Assembly: GCF_000737715.1 (NCBI RefSeq)
Contig: NZ_JPRN01000004.1
Coordinates: forward strand, 186,001-250,000
Source of the DNA: Chryseobacterium sp. JM1
GTDB lineage: Bacteria > Bacteroidota > Bacteroidia > Flavobacteriales > Weeksellaceae
Direction of reading: 5' to 3'
DNA: 64,000 nucleotides
The position numbers were made by a program, and so were the translations under genes. The notes under the pieces are model-generated. The model did no database searches. It saw only the letters and a list, made by a program, of their open reading frames with translations, and was not told the origin of the DNA. Positions 1 through 7,218 of the stretch are shown here, one piece after another. Position 1 is the first letter of the stretch. Each line of letters starts with the position of its first letter.

Positions 1-216
1 TCAGATGCAAATCTATAGTTTTATTTATACTAAGTAAAAATAATAATTCCCTTTATTGATTAAAATCATATGAAACAGAAATTAAGATAACTCTAAAATT
101 TCAATTTTATCGCTGAATCGCTATTCAAAATATAACTCACACACTGTATGAAAATTATCGTTTATATTTCTTATCTTAAATTCAGAAAAGTCTAATCTTT
201 AACTTTTATTCCGTTG

Positions 217-1077
217 ATGAAAAATTATATGATCCATTTGGTGAAATGTCTGGCCTTTGTGCTTCTTATTTTCAGCTGTAAAGAAAAGACAGTGAATCTG
301 GGGAAAGACATCATTTACCAGAAAGAAGAGAACGTTTATTACGGAAATGATTCCGAACAGATTTTGGATTTTTATCAACCTCATCAGGAATCTTCAAAAA
401 AGAAAGATGTTTTTATGATTATTCATGGCGGAGGCTGGCGGGGCGGGGATAAATCCCAACTGACTTTCTTTACGCTGTCGCTGATGAAAAAATTTCCGGA
501 TTATATTTTCGTGAATCTCAATTACAGACTGGCAACCGCGACAAGTTCCGGGATTCCCAACCAAACGGATGATATTGAAAATGTGATTCAGTATGTGGAT
601 AAAAAGCTGAAGTATCATCCTAAGTTCATTCTGTTGGGCAACAGTGCCGGTGCTCATTTATCAATGCTCTATGCGTACCATTTTGATGCTAAAAAAAGAG
701 TAAAAGCTGTGGTGAATATTGTAGGACCTTCCGATCTGTCAGATCCCGGGTTTGAAAAATATACAGATTATTCATTCGTTAAAAATTATCTGGTGAATCC
801 TAAAGCAGTCGTTTCCGGAATGTCTCCAACCTCTTTTGCGAGCCCTATCAGCTGGGTGGATTCTGCTTCTGCTCCTACACTCTCCTATTATGGAAACACA
901 GATCAGATTATTCCATTATCTCAAAAAAGAAGACTGGATTCTGTTTTTAGCCAAAATAAAGTACAGCATGAAAGCTATGAATTCAACGGTGGGCATCTGG
1001 ATTGGGATAAAGCACCTTATGATCAATTTTTAATTGATAAAATTGCGGTTTTTGTGAATGAACATGGGGAAAAATAA
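217..1077 (+). CDS. Alpha/beta hydrolase lipoprotein (esterase/lipase-like)
   Basis: A 286-aa protein of the alpha/beta-hydrolase fold (HSL/BD-FAE-like esterases), probably hydrolysing carboxyl esters at the cell envelope. A hydrophobic N-terminus ends in a lipobox (LIFSC, Cys21), so it should be a lipoprotein. HGGGW at about 70-74 forms the oxyanion hole. The nucleophile elbow GNSAG puts Ser143 in place, followed by Asp229 (GNTDQ) and His260 (GGH) to complete the triad. ATG at 217 is preferred to an in-frame TTG at 214. It is a single gene, convergent with the next one across a shared terminator. The substrate is unknown. Confidence 0.8.
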   Translation: MKNYMIHLVKCLAFVLLIFSCKEKTVNLGKDIIYQKEENVYYGNDSEQILDFYQPHQESSKKKDVFMIIHGGGWRGGDKSQLTFFTLSLMKKFPDYIFVNLNYRLATATSSGIPNQTDDIENVIQYVDKKLKYHPKFILLGNSAGAHLSMLYAYHFDAKKRVKAVVNIVGPSDLSDPGFEKYTDYSFVKNYLVNPKAVVSGMSPTSFASPISWVDSASAPTLSYYGNTDQIIPLSQKRRLDSVFSQNKVQHESYEFNGGHLDWDKAPYDQFLIDKIAVFVNEHGEK

Positions 1078-1105
1078 AACGCTTTGAAATTCTCAAAGCG
1101 TTTTT
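1076..1105. terminator. Bidirectional rho-independent terminator
   Basis: A perfect 12-bp stem (AAAACGCTTTGA, 1076-1087, with its complement at 1093-1104) around a 5-nt loop. Stem ends give U-runs in both directions. It sits between two convergent genes and should serve both. Confidence 0.85.
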
Positions 1106-1114
1106 ATCTATATC

Positions 1115-2875
1115 TTATTCAGACTTTGCAACGTCCGTTCTCTCTGAAACTCCATTCGCATTGAAAGCTTCGATCTGGAAATAGTAAGAGTCAGCTCTGT
1201 CGGCTCCGGTGAAGAAATATTCGTTCTTTCCATATACCATGATACTTCCGTATAATTTATCCGGAGATTTACCCCAATAGATCACATATCCGTCTGCATC
1301 CTGGTTCTGCTGCCACTTCATCCAGATGCTTCTTCTTTCACCGAATTTTTTAGGTTCTGATCTTAAAGGAACAAATCCTTCCACTTTCTTTGGCTTTTCG
1401 CCTGCTCCTTTTCCAAATACCCTGAATCCGCTTAATGCAAATTTTCCGGTAGGCATTTTCAGGTTTTCCATTTTCAGGAATCTGGCCTGTGCCGGTTTTT
1501 CCAGTTCTACATAATCGTGGGGAACATCTTTGGTATTTTTGCTTTTATCAACAATCACATTCCATTTTTTACCGTCATTCGATCCATAGATTTTGTACTG
1601 ATGCATTTTACCCAGGGTTTTACCCATAAATTCAGCATCCTGATCTGCATAATTGATTTGAATGGCATTGATGGTGGAAACCTCACCAAGATCGGTCTGA
1701 AACCATTCTCCAGAATTTCCTGTTTTTGCACTCCAATAGGTTTTAATATCTTCATCTACCGCCAAGTTCGGCTGATATCCGCCTAACGTAGAGGAAACCT
1801 GAACGGGTTTATTGTAATTTAAGAGCATCCATCCTGCAAAAAGTCCTTTTGAAAAATCTTTTCCCTGAGCAAACTGAGGAAGAAAGGTTGGATAATCTCC
1901 GTACGCCGTATTCGTGTACATCACATCATCCTTATCAAATCCGGCAGGCCAGATCCCCAGCCTCCTTTCAAAATTATTTTTAGTGGAAATAAAAATGGTT
2001 GAGATGTGCCACCAGTTTTTGTAGTTATCTTCAAAAGTAGCTCCATGTCCCGCTCCTCTCGCAAAACCACCGGGTTTGTAGGAAAAAGGATTGTGCTGCT
2101 GGTATTCGAAACCTTCCAGTGGATTTTTACTGACATACACTCCATCGGAATATCCGCTGAATTCAGTAGCCGGAGCACCGTACTGCATATAATATTTTCC
2201 GTTATGCTTCGTCATCCAGGCTCCTTCCACAAAGGGCTGAAGGAAAACATTATCATTATATTCCCCGAATCTTTCCCAACCGTGATCTTCCGGCTTCAGC
2301 CTGATAATGGGCTTTGTAAAACCTTCGGACTGCAGGGTTTTCACTTTCACTTCAGTTCCCAGTAACGGCCATTCGTTGCTGGATCCCCAATACAGATATA
2401 ATTTGTTCTTATCTTCATCATAATGAAAAGCCGGATCCCATGCGCCTACTTTTAAAGTATCAACAGCAATTTTCCAGTCGTCTTTGGTAGGATTGGTACT
2501 TTTCCAGATCGGAAAATCCTGTTCCCAGGTAGATCCGTACACATAGAGTGTATCTTTCATCGCCCAGACTGCCGGAGCATTCAGATCATGGATGTATTTA
2601 TTGTCTCTCAGGAACTTTCTTTTGACAAATTTCCAGTCCAGCATATCATCGCTGTACCAGTACCCTTCCTGATTAGTGGAGAACAGGAATAATTTATTTT
2701 TAAAATTAACGATCACAGGATCGGCTGTTGCGCGGTGTTTCCCCTGTTTTGAAAAAACTTCGAAAGGTGTATAGCCATAATCGATGTTAATCGGGTTACA
2801 GAACGTTTTCTGCTGGGCACTTACGAGCATCCCAAACAGAACAGCGAATGCTAAAAAATACTGCTGCATCTTCAT
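1115..2875 (-). CDS. Secreted GH43-like glycoside hydrolase with F5/8 type C domain
   Basis: A 586-aa exported protein (signal peptide about 1-20). Residues about 30-350 look like a five-bladed GH43-type propeller. The three acidic positions expected in that family can be placed at Asp52 (TADPV), Asp147 (AWDPAF) and Glu218 (VEGAW). Residues about 360-490 resemble a discoidin/F5-8 type C (CBM32-like) carbohydrate-binding domain, and about 500-586 a fibronectin-III-like module. Together these suggest degradation of plant or host arabinose/xylose-type glycans at the surface. Assignment to GH43 rests on motif placement, and the substrate is not inferable. It has no neighbouring polysaccharide-utilisation genes, so it is probably expressed alone. 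Confidence 0.72.
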   Translation of the reverse strand: MKMQQYFLAFAVLFGMLVSAQQKTFCNPINIDYGYTPFEVFSKQGKHRATADPVIVNFKNKLFLFSTNQEGYWYSDDMLDWKFVKRKFLRDNKYIHDLNAPAVWAMKDTLYVYGSTWEQDFPIWKSTNPTKDDWKIAVDTLKVGAWDPAFHYDEDKNKLYLYWGSSNEWPLLGTEVKVKTLQSEGFTKPIIRLKPEDHGWERFGEYNDNVFLQPFVEGAWMTKHNGKYYMQYGAPATEFSGYSDGVYVSKNPLEGFEYQQHNPFSYKPGGFARGAGHGATFEDNYKNWWHISTIFISTKNNFERRLGIWPAGFDKDDVMYTNTAYGDYPTFLPQFAQGKDFSKGLFAGWMLLNYNKPVQVSSTLGGYQPNLAVDEDIKTYWSAKTGNSGEWFQTDLGEVSTINAIQINYADQDAEFMGKTLGKMHQYKIYGSNDGKKWNVIVDKSKNTKDVPHDYVELEKPAQARFLKMENLKMPTGKFALSGFRVFGKGAGEKPKKVEGFVPLRSEPKKFGERRSIWMKWQQNQDADGYVIYWGKSPDKLYGSIMVYGKNEYFFTGADRADSYYFQIEAFNANGVSERTDVAKSE

Positions 2876-2950
2876 AATTTTTGCTTAATGAACAAATTTA
2901 GGCAACTTTTTTGTCTTTTGTCTCAATTTGAACAAATGAAACGGGTCAAA

Positions 2951-2980
2951 AAAAATTCCGGCCCTGGGACAGGGCCGGAA
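2951..2980 (-). terminator. Rho-independent terminator after ctlX
   Basis: A perfect 10-bp GC-rich stem (TTCCGGCCCT 2956-2965, AGGGCCGGAA 2971-2980) with a 5-nt loop. Read on the minus strand it is followed by a run of eight T, so it terminates the gene ending at 3007. Confidence 0.88.
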
Positions 2981-3006
2981 ATATATTTTAATAAAGTCTT
3001 GTTCAA

Positions 3007-3930
3007 TTATTTTTTCGGAAGAAAAACCTCAGCAAGCATACATCTTGCGCTTCCTCCTCCATTCACTTCAATGGTATTCAGATCTGAGTAAATGATCTCA
3101 CAGTATTTTTCAATAGCGGCTACCTGCTCAGAGGTCAAAGACTGGTAGGCAGTCTGGCTCATCACCAAAAATTTCTGTCCGTCTTTATTCTGAACCTGAA
3201 GCATATTTCCTGCAAACTGCTGCATCTGCTCTTCTGAAATTTCAATGATTTCTTTTCCAGAGTTTTTGATGGTTTCAATCACTTTTTCTCTTTCCAGTTC
3301 ATCATCGATACAGTCTAAACAGATCACCACAAATTGGTCTGCCACACACATCATAACATTGGTGTGATAAATAGGAAGTCTTTCCGTTCCTACTGTTTGG
3401 TAAGAATGAAAAACAATGGGTGTAAAACCATATTTCTCACAGAATTCTCTGAATAATTTTTCATCAAGTCTTAAAGAAACTGAACCGTAAGCGATTTTTT
3501 TGTCATGGTCGAAGATCATACTTCCAGTTCCCTCAAGGAAATGTCCCTGAGTTTCCGGGAAAGACCAGTCATCGATTTCTGTCAGTTCAAATCCCTGATC
3601 TTTTATCGTTTCAAGAATATCTTCTCTTCTTTCCACTCTTCTGTTGGACGCGAACATCGGATATAGAACGACTTTTCCGTCTTTATGGAAACTTACCCAG
3701 TTATTCGGAAAAATAGAATCCGGCGTATGAGGATCCAGAGTATCTTTTATAGTGATGACATTCACTCCTTTGCTTCTCAGCTTCCCGACAAAAGTGTTGA
3801 ATTCCTCCAAAGCCTTGGATTGAATATCAGAACCTTTCTGCTCTACCTGAAAATAGTTGTTTTCCGCTGTTTCAGCGTTGTAGCCGAATGCAATCGGCTC
3901 TATCATTAATACTGTATCTGTTGTTTGCAT
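3007..3930 (-). CDS. ctlX: CtlX-type citrulline/arginine hydrolase (amidinotransferase fold)
   Basis: A 307-aa protein of the guanidino-group modifying superfamily, matching the CtlX family named for citrulline use (citrulline ureidase). These enzymes cleave the C-N bond of a guanidino or ureido group using a Cys-His pair. Visible motifs are FPNNWVSFH (about 74-82), EGTGSM (about 133-138), YHTNV with His189, and the C-terminal GGGSARC with catalytic Cys297. It lies downstream of another arginine-deiminase-fold gene (4464-5378) in the same direction, which suggests a shared arginine or methylarginine breakdown route. A four-helix-bundle gene separates the two. The family is clear; the exact substrate is less so. 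Confidence 0.82.
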   Translation of the reverse strand: MQTTDTVLMIEPIAFGYNAETAENNYFQVEQKGSDIQSKALEEFNTFVGKLRSKGVNVITIKDTLDPHTPDSIFPNNWVSFHKDGKVVLYPMFASNRRVERREDILETIKDQGFELTEIDDWSFPETQGHFLEGTGSMIFDHDKKIAYGSVSLRLDEKLFREFCEKYGFTPIVFHSYQTVGTERLPIYHTNVMMCVADQFVVICLDCIDDELEREKVIETIKNSGKEIIEISEEQMQQFAGNMLQVQNKDGQKFLVMSQTAYQSLTSEQVAAIEKYCEIIYSDLNTIEVNGGGSARCMLAEVFLPKK

Positions 3931-3935
3931 TATTT

Positions 3936-3976
3936 ATAAGTTTGAGGGTGTTAGTGTACGAGAGTTTGAGAGTATA
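3936..3976. repeat. Low-complexity dispersed repeat, right flank of IVP gene
   Basis: GA/GT-rich sequence with repeated GAGTTTGAG-like units (for example GAGAGTTTGAGAG at 3960-3972). The opposite flank of the same gene (about 4426-4485) holds the reverse complement of similar units, and a related tract lies at 46917-46960. Confidence 0.55.
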
Positions 3977-4393
3977 TCAGTCGCGATACAAATTCTCATC
4001 CTCTTTATTGAGTGACGAAAATGAACACCATTTTTCTGATTGTCCTATCATAGTAACTAACATTCCGATGATTTGATTATATTCATTATTTAATTTTCCA
4101 AACTGTTCATCATTGATGTACTCGCAAGCCAGAGCAAATTGAAGCCATGTTTGGGTTTCTCTTGCTTCACCTTCTGAATCTGTCAGTTTGGCAATAAAAG
4201 ATTTTTGATATCGCCTTTTTCCCCAAGCTTCGCTGATGTTAGCCGAGACTGATCTTGATGATCTTCTGATCTGGTCTGTAAGAGAATAGAGTTCTTCTTT
4301 AGGAAAGGATTTTGAGAGTTCATAAATTTGCTGTGCTATTTCAAAAGATTTTTGAAAAACTTTTAATTCCTGATGAAACCTGACTGTAGACAT
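3977..4393 (-). CDS. Four helix bundle protein (23S rRNA IVP / Avd-like family)
   Basis: A 138-aa, highly helical protein of the S23/four-helix-bundle family, first known from intervening sequences in 23S rRNA and structurally related to the Avd accessory protein of diversity-generating retroelements. The typical features are visible: FQKSFEIAQQIYELSKSFP near residues 13-31, QIRRSSRSVSANI with the conserved basic and Ser residues (about 41-53), and the conserved EAxETQTWLxFA segment (about 76-88). There is no rRNA or reverse transcriptase nearby. It stands alone between two arginine-metabolism genes, with repeat sequences on both sides, and looks like a mobile cassette. The molecular function is unknown. 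Confidence 0.85.
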   Translation of the reverse strand: MSTVRFHQELKVFQKSFEIAQQIYELSKSFPKEELYSLTDQIRRSSRSVSANISEAWGKRRYQKSFIAKLTDSEGEARETQTWLQFALACEYINDEQFGKLNNEYNQIIGMLVTMIGQSEKWCSFSSLNKEDENLYRD

Positions 4394-4425
4394 ATGTATA
4401 GTTTATTAATTAAACGTAAAACAAA

Positions 4426-4485
4426 ACACTCTCACGCTCCTACCCTAAAACTCTAATACACTCCTACTCTCTCACCAAAGGCATT
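4426..4485. repeat. Low-complexity dispersed repeat, left flank of IVP gene
   Basis: CT-rich tract (CTCTCACGCTCC, AAAACTCTAATACACTCC, CTCTCTCACC) that reads on the reverse strand as GAGAG/GAGTTTTAG units related to those at 3936-3976. It covers the gap before the DDAH-like gene and runs into its 3' end. Confidence 0.5.
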
Positions 4486-5378
4486 GTAGAACATCTCAAC
4501 AATCCTCCCATTTTAGAGATTTCTCTGTAAGGAATTTCTTCTACGGTCATTCCCCACTCGTTTCTCAGGTGATTGTTCATTCTGGTGAATGTTTTGTCTG
4601 ATACCACAACGTCCGGAGAAATGGAGAAAATATTCGGGAACATTTCAAACATTTCTTCGTCATTGAGATGGAAACAGTTTTCTTCCCCAAAAATATCAAT
4701 GATCAGGCGGTAATCACTTTCATCTACAAATCCGTTTTTATAAATAAGACATTTATCTTTTCCCACCGGATTGAAGGTACAGTCCAGGTGCAGAATTCCT
4801 TCGAACGGAATTTTATCATTTTTCTTTAATTCAAGATCGATGATTCTTTTCTTTGGAAAATATTCTTTTAAAATTTCAATAGCGTATTCGTTGGTTCTCG
4901 CTGTTTTATAGTTTCTGTAATCTTCGCTGAAGCACGTTCCGATAAAAAGGAAATCGTCCCATACAATAACGTCTCCACCTTCGATGTGTGCTGTTTCCGG
5001 AAGATTGATGATTTTTCTCCAGGCTACTTTTTCAAAAACTTTTTTGTAGGCTTCCTGCTCGTCGGCTCTGTCTGCAATCACATTTGAGATGATCATTTTA
5101 TCGTCAATCACAAAAGCTACGTCTCTTGAAAAAACCTGATTGTAATCTTTGATAATGCTCGGGCGAAGAACCTCTACATCATATTTTTTTAGTACTGCTT
5201 CGAAAGCATTCATTTCATTGATGATATCCTCTTCTTTAGGATACATATTGTGTTCGATAGAGTAATATGACTTCGCGTCATAGCTCTCTTCTAATGTGGG
5301 AACGCCTCCCATTGAATTAGGCTGACCTAGAACAACTGATTTCAGCCTGCCCGTTTCGTTTTTAATGTTTAGTCTCAT
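4464..5378 (-). CDS. Dimethylarginine dimethylaminohydrolase / arginine deiminase-like protein
   Basis: A 304-aa protein of the amidinotransferase fold (COG1834-like), expected to hydrolyse arginine or methylated arginine to citrulline. Key positions are visible: FSRD (83-86), HIEGGD (131-136), the catalytic His in HLDC (His197) and the C-terminal nucleophile in LLRCS (Cys296). It is the first gene of an arginine-related minus-strand set followed by an IVP-family gene and ctlX. A good -7 element lies 20 bp upstream of the start codon. DDAH and arginine deiminase cannot be told apart by eye, so no symbol is given. Confidence 0.75.
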   Translation of the reverse strand: MRLNIKNETGRLKSVVLGQPNSMGGVPTLEESYDAKSYYSIEHNMYPKEEDIINEMNAFEAVLKKYDVEVLRPSIIKDYNQVFSRDVAFVIDDKMIISNVIADRADEQEAYKKVFEKVAWRKIINLPETAHIEGGDVIVWDDFLFIGTCFSEDYRNYKTARTNEYAIEILKEYFPKKRIIDLELKKNDKIPFEGILHLDCTFNPVGKDKCLIYKNGFVDESDYRLIIDIFGEENCFHLNDEEMFEMFPNIFSISPDVVVSDKTFTRMNNHLRNEWGMTVEEIPYREISKMGGLLRCSTMPLVRE

Positions 5379-5397
5379 AAAGATTTATGCAATACTA

Positions 5398-5427
5398 CAA
5401 ATATAGGTAAAGGTCTGTATCTGGAAA
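5398..5427 (-). promoter_or_regulatory. Bacteroidota-type promoter of the DDAH-like gene
   Basis: On the minus strand TATATTTG (5398-5405) matches the -7 consensus TAnnTTTG. A TTTC at 5424-5427 lies 18 nt further upstream as a possible -33 element. The start codon is only about 20 nt downstream. Confidence 0.6.
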
Positions 5428-5564
5428 ACTTTTGAATTGCTTTATCCTTATAATTTTATCCAATATTCCGGTTACTCTAAGGAAGGTTTTATTTACAGTT
5501 ATTTTATCCGCATAATACCAGAAATACAGAAAATACCACCATATGATACTCACATATGATTTTG

Positions 5565-5645
5565 GTGTACGCGCTTACCGCTCAAGTGTACGCACTTACT
5601 TAGTTGGACTGGTTTTACTTTCTGGTGACCACTACATTAGCAGTA
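5565..5645 (+). promoter_or_regulatory. Duplicated promoter/operator module, copy 1
   Basis: Two direct repeats, GTGTACGCGCTTAC (5565-5578) and GTGTACGCACTTAC (5586-5599), spaced exactly 21 bp (two helical turns). A conserved ACTACATTAGCAGTA (5631-5645) follows and contains a -7-like TACATTAG. The 21-nt block 5584-5604 and this 15-nt block recur before the next gene with almost the same spacing (47 and 46 bp). The layout suggests a dimeric activator site followed by a promoter. Confidence 0.6.
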
Positions 5646-5677
5646 ACAAAATTTTATAACCTTAAATCTTAATTATT

Positions 5678-6169
5678 ATGAAAAAATTAATTTTAGCCAG
5701 CTTGATAATTTTAGGAACTACGATCTCGTTAATTTCATGCCAAGAAGAGGAGAATATTCAGCCAAACAATACAGTTCAAGAAAGCCATGTATTGATGTCT
5801 AAAGAGTATAGTCCAGCATATTATGCCGGGCTTAAATTGAGAAAAATTAAAGGTTGCAGCAATAGTATCGGTTTTTGTCCTTCTTCAAAACTACAAGAAG
5901 CAACTTTAGATCAGTATAACTCAATTAGTGTCAGTGATGATTTATTTAGAGTAAAAATTTTACCACTAAGCGATAACAAAATTAATATGAATGTTATTGT
6001 TAGTGATGGCTATCTTGTGGAAGATATTTTTGAAATTGAACAAAATGTCAATCTGCCTCTCCCTTCTTATTATAATTTACAAAAAATAATATTAAATCCG
6101 GGTTCATATCCAATTACTAAAATTGGAGATAATGAATATAGTATAAATATTAATGCTGTAATCTATTAA
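5678..6169 (+). CDS. Small lipoprotein of unknown function
   Basis: A 163-aa protein with a lipoprotein signal (SLISC, Cys about 21) and an acidic linker (QEEENIQ). The mature part holds two Cys in a GCSNSIGFCPSS segment and is otherwise beta-rich and AT-rich in codon use. No family recognised. It shares its upstream promoter module with the following gene, so the two are probably co-regulated although separated by 115 bp. The 5' context (AATTATTATGAAAAA) is also shared. Confidence 0.65.
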   Translation: MKKLILASLIILGTTISLISCQEEENIQPNNTVQESHVLMSKEYSPAYYAGLKLRKIKGCSNSIGFCPSSKLQEATLDQYNSISVSDDLFRVKILPLSDNKINMNVIVSDGYLVEDIFEIEQNVNLPLPSYYNLQKIILNPGSYPITKIGDNEYSININAVIY

Positions 6170-6203
6170 TCCAAAATTATTAAAAGTCAATCTCTTATCA
6201 TTG

Positions 6204-6264
6204 AAGTGTACGCACTTACTTAGTATAGCAGCTTTACATCTTAGTTGCAACTACATTAGCAGTA
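6204..6264 (+). promoter_or_regulatory. Duplicated promoter/operator module, copy 2
   Basis: AAGTGTACGCACTTACTTAGT (6204-6224; 21 nt, identical to 5584-5604) followed by ACTACATTAGCAGTA (6250-6264, identical to 5631-5645). Only one clear copy of the GTGTACGC repeat is present here. A TTTAC tract precedes TACATTAG by 14 nt in both copies. Confidence 0.6.
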
Positions 6265-6284
6265 TTAATTTAAATCTTATTATT

Positions 6285-6782
6285 ATGAAAAAGACACTTA
6301 CCCTTTTTTTAACTATTTTATTAACATTGGTATCAGTAACCGGTTTATTTGCTCAGAATTCGTTTAGTGTGAAATATATCGCACAATCAGGTTTTGGTGC
6401 TCCTCCGCCTGAACTCATAAAAGTAGAAGCGGACTATGACCGTCATAAACACATCATTTCTCCTCCCAACAGTTCTACGCAGACAACCCCTGTTCTTGAG
6501 AGCAAATATGTTGTTAATGGAACAACTGTCACTTATCTTACCGCTCCGACTCCCAGTCCGAATACAGCTCAGACCTTTGAACTGTTTCATTTAAAGGTGA
6601 TGTGGACTGCTTATCAAAATGGATTTCCAATTTCCAGGACGTATACCTTCAATGTTGGACAGATAATAGGTGCCAATAGTGGGAATGAAATAGATGTACC
6701 AATACCACAAGCCAGAATACGTCTAAAAGCCATTCATTCAGGTACACATGTTCTTTATCAAATCATTCTCCAAAACCTTTAA
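6285..6782 (+). CDS. Small secreted protein of unknown function
   Basis: A 165-aa protein starting at ATG 6285; the reading frame is open further upstream but that part overlaps the conserved promoter block and is not coding. It has a clear signal peptide (about 1-24, cleavage near LFAQ). The mature part is short, Pro-rich (GFGAPPPE) and beta-rich, without Cys and without a recognisable domain. The preceding lipoprotein gene carries the same upstream module, pointing to common control. A terminator follows directly. Confidence 0.65.
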   Translation: MKKTLTLFLTILLTLVSVTGLFAQNSFSVKYIAQSGFGAPPPELIKVEADYDRHKHIISPPNSSTQTTPVLESKYVVNGTTVTYLTAPTPSPNTAQTFELFHLKVMWTAYQNGFPISRTYTFNVGQIIGANSGNEIDVPIPQARIRLKAIHSGTHVLYQIILQNL

Positions 6783-6806
6783 GCGAGTCGATCAGTATAA
6801 CAAAAT

Positions 6807-6842
6807 AATAAACTCTGTTTTTGCAAGCAGGGTTTATTTTTT
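6807..6842 (+). terminator. Rho-independent terminator
   Basis: Stem AATAAACTCTG (6807-6817) with CAGGGTTTATT (6828-6838), one wobble pair, followed by a T-run. Confidence 0.7.
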
Positions 6843-7012
6843 ATCATTTCCAATAAAAACTATACTGTTAATTCATCTACAACCGACTATTTTTCATCTA
6901 CATAAGAAGCAAAAAAAAAAGAATTTTATAAAATAATTTCCTATATTAGTGATATAATTTCAATGGAATTATCATTTTAAAACTTTATTATTAACACCAA
7001 AAAATCAAAATC

Positions 7013-7174
7013 ATGAACAAGACAAATCCTGTGCTGAAAAACGCACAAAAATTAGGAAGAGAGCAACAAAAATCAATCGTAGGAGGCGGCATCAACAGAC
7101 CAAGATACTGCTGTGAATGGGACGACAACGGAAAATGCACGATCTGGACTTGCGGAAACTGCGTTTGCCCTTAA
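7013..7174 (+). CDS. GG-leader Cys-rich peptide (bacteriocin-like/RiPP precursor candidate)
   Basis: A 53-aa ORF. The N-terminal part (KLGREQQKSIVGGG, about 13-26) looks like the double-glycine leader seen in bacteriocin-like and natural-product precursor peptides of Flavobacteriia. The presumed mature peptide of about 27 residues has six Cys (33, 34, 42, 47, 50, 52) and three Trp/Tyr, so disulphides or modification are plausible. An AT-rich 230-bp leader region precedes it and a strong terminator follows, so it is a separate transcript. No maturase or peptidase-ABC exporter is encoded in the window. Convergent with a TonB-type barrel gene. Confidence 0.7.
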   Translation: MNKTNPVLKNAQKLGREQQKSIVGGGINRPRYCCEWDDNGKCTIWTCGNCVCP

Positions 7175-7186
7175 TCAAAAAACAAT

Positions 7187-7218
7187 AAACCTGCTTATCA
7201 CAAGCAGGTTTTCTTTTT
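7187..7218. terminator. Bidirectional terminator after the GG-leader peptide
   Basis: Perfect 10-bp stem AAACCTGCTT (7187-7196) / AAGCAGGTTT (7202-7211), 5-nt loop, T-run on both strands; shared with the convergent barrel gene ending at 7219. Confidence 0.85.

Noticed and set aside
1..213. Possible gene fragment at the left edge
   Set aside because: No convincing frame; the stretch is AT-rich and probably the promoter region of the hydrolase gene, though only a partial -7-like TATATTTC (163-170) is visible.
3977..4393. Diversity-generating retroelement suggested by the Avd-like protein
   Set aside because: No reverse transcriptase and no template/variable repeat pair with A-biased differences was seen nearby.
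3977..4393. 23S rRNA intervening sequence
   Set aside because: There is no rRNA sequence on either side; both neighbours are protein genes.
6201..6284. Open frame upstream of the secreted-protein start at 6285
   Set aside because: It covers the duplicated promoter block, lacks a signal peptide and begins with a codon inside conserved non-coding sequence; ATG 6285 gives a proper signal peptide.
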